Assembly (NCBI GenBank): GCA_016928395.1
Contig: JAFGKV010000153.1
Coordinates: 1-7,079 of the forward strand
Direction of reading: 5' to 3'
Source: Candidatus Fermentibacterota bacterium
GTDB taxonomy: Bacteria; JAFGKV01
Length of the DNA stretch: 7,079 nucleotides
Shown here piece after piece: positions 5,452 through 7,079 of this stretch. The notes under the pieces were generated by a model. It made no database searches. It was given only the letters and a program-made list of their open reading frames with translations, and was not told the DNA's origin. How positions within the stretch are numbered: position 1 is the stretch's first letter; each line of letters starts with the position of its first letter. A program made the translations under genes and the position numbers.

Positions 5452-6897
5452 ATGAGGCGACTGGCCCTTCTGCTCGTGTGTGCTGTACTCTCCGGATCCG
5501 CCTATGCCGATGGCTTCTACGATTTCCTAGCCCTGCTCAACATGACGCCGTCCCTGGAGCGGCAGGCTTTGGTTGACAGCTTCATTGCCAACCTCCCGGG
5601 CGGGGAGAGCCCGGTGAAGGAAGACACCGTGGCGTTCTTCATCTACAGCGGGTCGGCAACCTCCATGGCCATAGCCGGCGACATGACCTCATGGTCGCCG
5701 GATCTCGTGATGGTCCATGTGATGGGCACGACGTTCTGGTACCGCGAGTTCGCGTGTCCGTCGGACGCACGGCTTGACTACAAGCTGGTGCGGGATGGCT
5801 CGGAGTGGATCCTCGATCCCCTCAATCCCCACACCTGCGCCGGAGGCTATGGCCCAAACTCGGAGCTGGCCATGCCGGACTACGTACAGCCGCCGGAGAT
5901 CAACGACTACGGCTATCCGCCCTGCGGGATCGACACCTACGAGGCCTTCTTCAGCCCCCAACTCGACAACTCCCGTACCATCCGCGTCGTGACGCCGCCT
6001 GGGTACGACCCCACGACCGCCTACCCGACCTTCATCGTACATGATGGTCTCGAGTACCTCTCGCTCGCCTACCTCGACCGGGTGCTGGCATTCCTGGCCG
6101 TGCACTATCCTAAAGCGAGGCTGCCCATCTGCGTGTGCGTGCCGCCGGTCAATCGTACCGAGGAGTATGCGGGTTCACAGCAGGCAGCGTTCGGGCAGTT
6201 CATCGCGGAGACGGTGATTCCGTTCGTCAATGAACGCTATGCCACCTCCCCGTTGGATCCCGAACTCTGGGGCTCTATGGGCGCCAGCAATGGCGGCAAC
6301 ATCTCGGTCTACCTCGCCGGAACCTATCCCCAGCTCTTGCGCAGGCTCGTGATCATGAGCCCCTATATCCCGCAAGCGCAGGCCAACCTGATCGCTGCCC
6401 AACCGGCGGACACCTACCGTATCTACATGAACTGGGGATCATACGATCTGGCGGGGCTTATCCCCCTCATAGAGTCGTTCGAGGCGATGATGCAGCAGCA
6501 TGGCATCGCGCACCAGAGCCGCGTGTTCAATCAAGGCCACTCCTGGGGACTCTGGCGCGCCACCATCGACGAGGGGATGCTGTTCTGTGAAGGTGTACAG
6601 GGTGGAGACACCCCTCCCCCCGGCCTACCGCCGGCCGGGCGCCTGCGTCTCGACGCCTTCCCGAATCCCTTCGGGGCACGGCTCACCGTTCGGATCGACG
6701 AGACCGGGCGAGCGACGACGATCTCCCTGTACGACATGGCGGGACGCCGTCATTGCCATGAGAATCTTTCGGCGGATGCGTCGACCTTGGTCTTGGGCTT
6801 CCCAACGCTTGCCGATGGCCCCTATCTAATTCACGCGAGCAATGGTCTGGCTCGAACGACCACCCTCGTCAGCCGCCTCTCCCGCCCGGTGAGGTAG
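5452..6897 (+). CDS. secreted enterochelin-esterase-like alpha/beta hydrolase with sorting-type C-terminal domain
   Basis: The 481-residue protein starts with a signal peptide (MRRLALLLVCAVLSGSAYA, cleavage likely after A19). Residues about 55-145 look like the beta-sandwich (E-set/CBM48-like) domain that precedes the hydrolase in Fes-type esterases, with FFIYSGSATSMAIAGDMTSW and a late YKLVRDGSEWILDPLNP. The putative esterase domain (about 160-385) carries G277-A-S279-N-G281 as the nucleophile elbow, WGSYD332 and NQGH363SWGLW, a plausible Ser-Asp-His triad. A Pro-rich linker (387-395) leads to a C-terminal module (397-481) with FPNPFGARLTVRI, ISLYDMAGRR and LADGPYLI, typical of type IX secretion or FlgD-like tails. 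Such hydrolases cleave esters of siderophores, polysaccharides or feruloyl groups; the substrate here is unknown. The first 78 codons of the longer open frame are rejected because they lie before the signal peptide and its ribosome binding site. Confidence 0.88.
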   Translation: MRRLALLLVCAVLSGSAYADGFYDFLALLNMTPSLERQALVDSFIANLPGGESPVKEDTVAFFIYSGSATSMAIAGDMTSWSPDLVMVHVMGTTFWYREFACPSDARLDYKLVRDGSEWILDPLNPHTCAGGYGPNSELAMPDYVQPPEINDYGYPPCGIDTYEAFFSPQLDNSRTIRVVTPPGYDPTTAYPTFIVHDGLEYLSLAYLDRVLAFLAVHYPKARLPICVCVPPVNRTEEYAGSQQAAFGQFIAETVIPFVNERYATSPLDPELWGSMGASNGGNISVYLAGTYPQLLRRLVIMSPYIPQAQANLIAAQPADTYRIYMNWGSYDLAGLIPLIESFEAMMQQHGIAHQSRVFNQGHSWGLWRATIDEGMLFCEGVQGGDTPPPGLPPAGRLRLDAFPNPFGARLTVRIDETGRATTISLYDMAGRRHCHENLSADASTLVLGFPTLADGPYLIHASNGLARTTTLVSRLSRPVR

Positions 6898-6899
6898 GC

Positions 6900-6940
6900 A
6901 CCGGGCCGGAGCCTGCCCGGTCTTCTCGGATGCCGGGCAG
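6900..6940 (+). terminator. overlapping GC-rich hairpins after the esterase-like gene
   Basis: CTGCCCGG (6913-6920) pairs perfectly with CCGGGCAG (6933-6940) around a 12-base loop. The same left arm can alternatively pair with ACCGGGC (6900-6906), so two hairpins compete just past the stop codon. No T-run follows, so it is at best a candidate transcription end or an mRNA 3' stabiliser. Confidence 0.35.
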
Positions 6941-6997
6941 TGTCCCCGCGGATCCGAAGGCGCTAAGCTGTAACTTCACTCCACGCGGCACACATCA

Positions 6998-7033
6998 CCC
7001 TCATCCCCCGCATCCGCGGGTGCGGGGTGAGGG
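6998..7033. repeat. long GC-rich imperfect palindrome
   Basis: CCCTCA (6998-7003) pairs with TGAGGG (7028-7033), and after a two-base bulge CCCCGCA (7006-7012) pairs with TGCGGGG (7021-7027), a 13-bp stem around an 8-base loop containing CCGCGG. The form resembles dispersed REP-type intergenic palindromes. No T-run follows on the plus strand. It could serve as a bidirectional transcription end or mRNA stabiliser; copy number cannot be judged from this window. Confidence 0.45.
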
Positions 7034-7046
7034 CGCATGATGCCGG

Positions 7047-7079
7047 ATGCCGCTCGTCGATTCTGACTACGATTCCGAC
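7047..7079 (+). CDS. possible N-terminus of a gene running off the window
   Basis: An ATG at 7047 opens a frame reading MPLVDSDYDSD to the window edge with no stop. The MPLVxSxY opening resembles the start of YheT-type (COG0429) alpha/beta hydrolases, but eleven residues are far too few to assign a family. There is no well-spaced ribosome binding site; the nearest GAGGG ends 13 bases upstream in the arm of the palindrome. The orientation matches the esterase-like gene, and the hairpins between them would separate the two transcripts. Confidence 0.28.
   Translation, partial: MPLVDSDYDSD

Noticed and set aside
1-7079. A defence island, mobile element or CRISPR array
   Set aside because: No transposase, integrase, nuclease, regularly spaced repeats or target-site duplications were seen; the recognisable genes belong to common chromosomal families.

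Overview
The window is GC-rich bacterial DNA (no introns, Shine-Dalgarno sites, closely packed genes). It holds five recognisable protein genes, a possible gene end at the left edge and a possible gene start at the right edge. No rRNA, tRNA, CRISPR array, insertion sequence or phage gene was seen. The best taxonomic clue is the esterase-like gene at 5452-6897. It combines a signal peptide with a C-terminal PNPF / LYDMAGR / GPYLI module, the kind of sorting or FlgD-like tail common in the Fibrobacteres-Chlorobi-Bacteroidetes (FCB) superphylum and in GC-rich candidate phyla such as Eisenbacteria. Placement near that group is an inference from one domain.

Layout from left to right. Bases 2-85 may be the end of a plus-strand gene, followed by about 400 bases of GC-rich DNA with no convincing gene. 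A minus-strand mscL (490-945) encodes a mechanosensitive channel with a Cys4 zinc-ribbon-like tail, a strong ribosome binding site and a recognisable promoter. After a gap of about 390 bases comes a minus-strand pair: an HI0933/BaiN-like flavoprotein (2690-3919) and a membrane-anchored SGNH-hydrolase-like protein (1332-2693), whose likely start and stop overlap as GTGA. A hairpin follows the pair. A DUF72/YecE-family gene (4330-5214, minus) comes next, separated from the flavoprotein gene by about 410 bases. It is divergent from the secreted esterase-like gene (5452-6897, plus), with a 237-base shared region holding candidate promoters for both. Beyond the esterase are GC-rich hairpins and a possible start codon at 7047 of a gene running off the window.

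Functionally this looks like ordinary chromosomal DNA: osmotic safety valve, flavoenzyme, envelope-anchored hydrolase-like protein, DUF72 protein and exported esterase. Apart from the coupled flavoprotein-SGNH pair, nothing shows that the genes form one pathway. I did not find a new defence or mobile system. The most notable points are the Cys4 tail on MscL, the esterase with a sorting-type tail, the palindromic promoter region in front of it, and the unexplained pairing of a flavoprotein with an SGNH-type protein.
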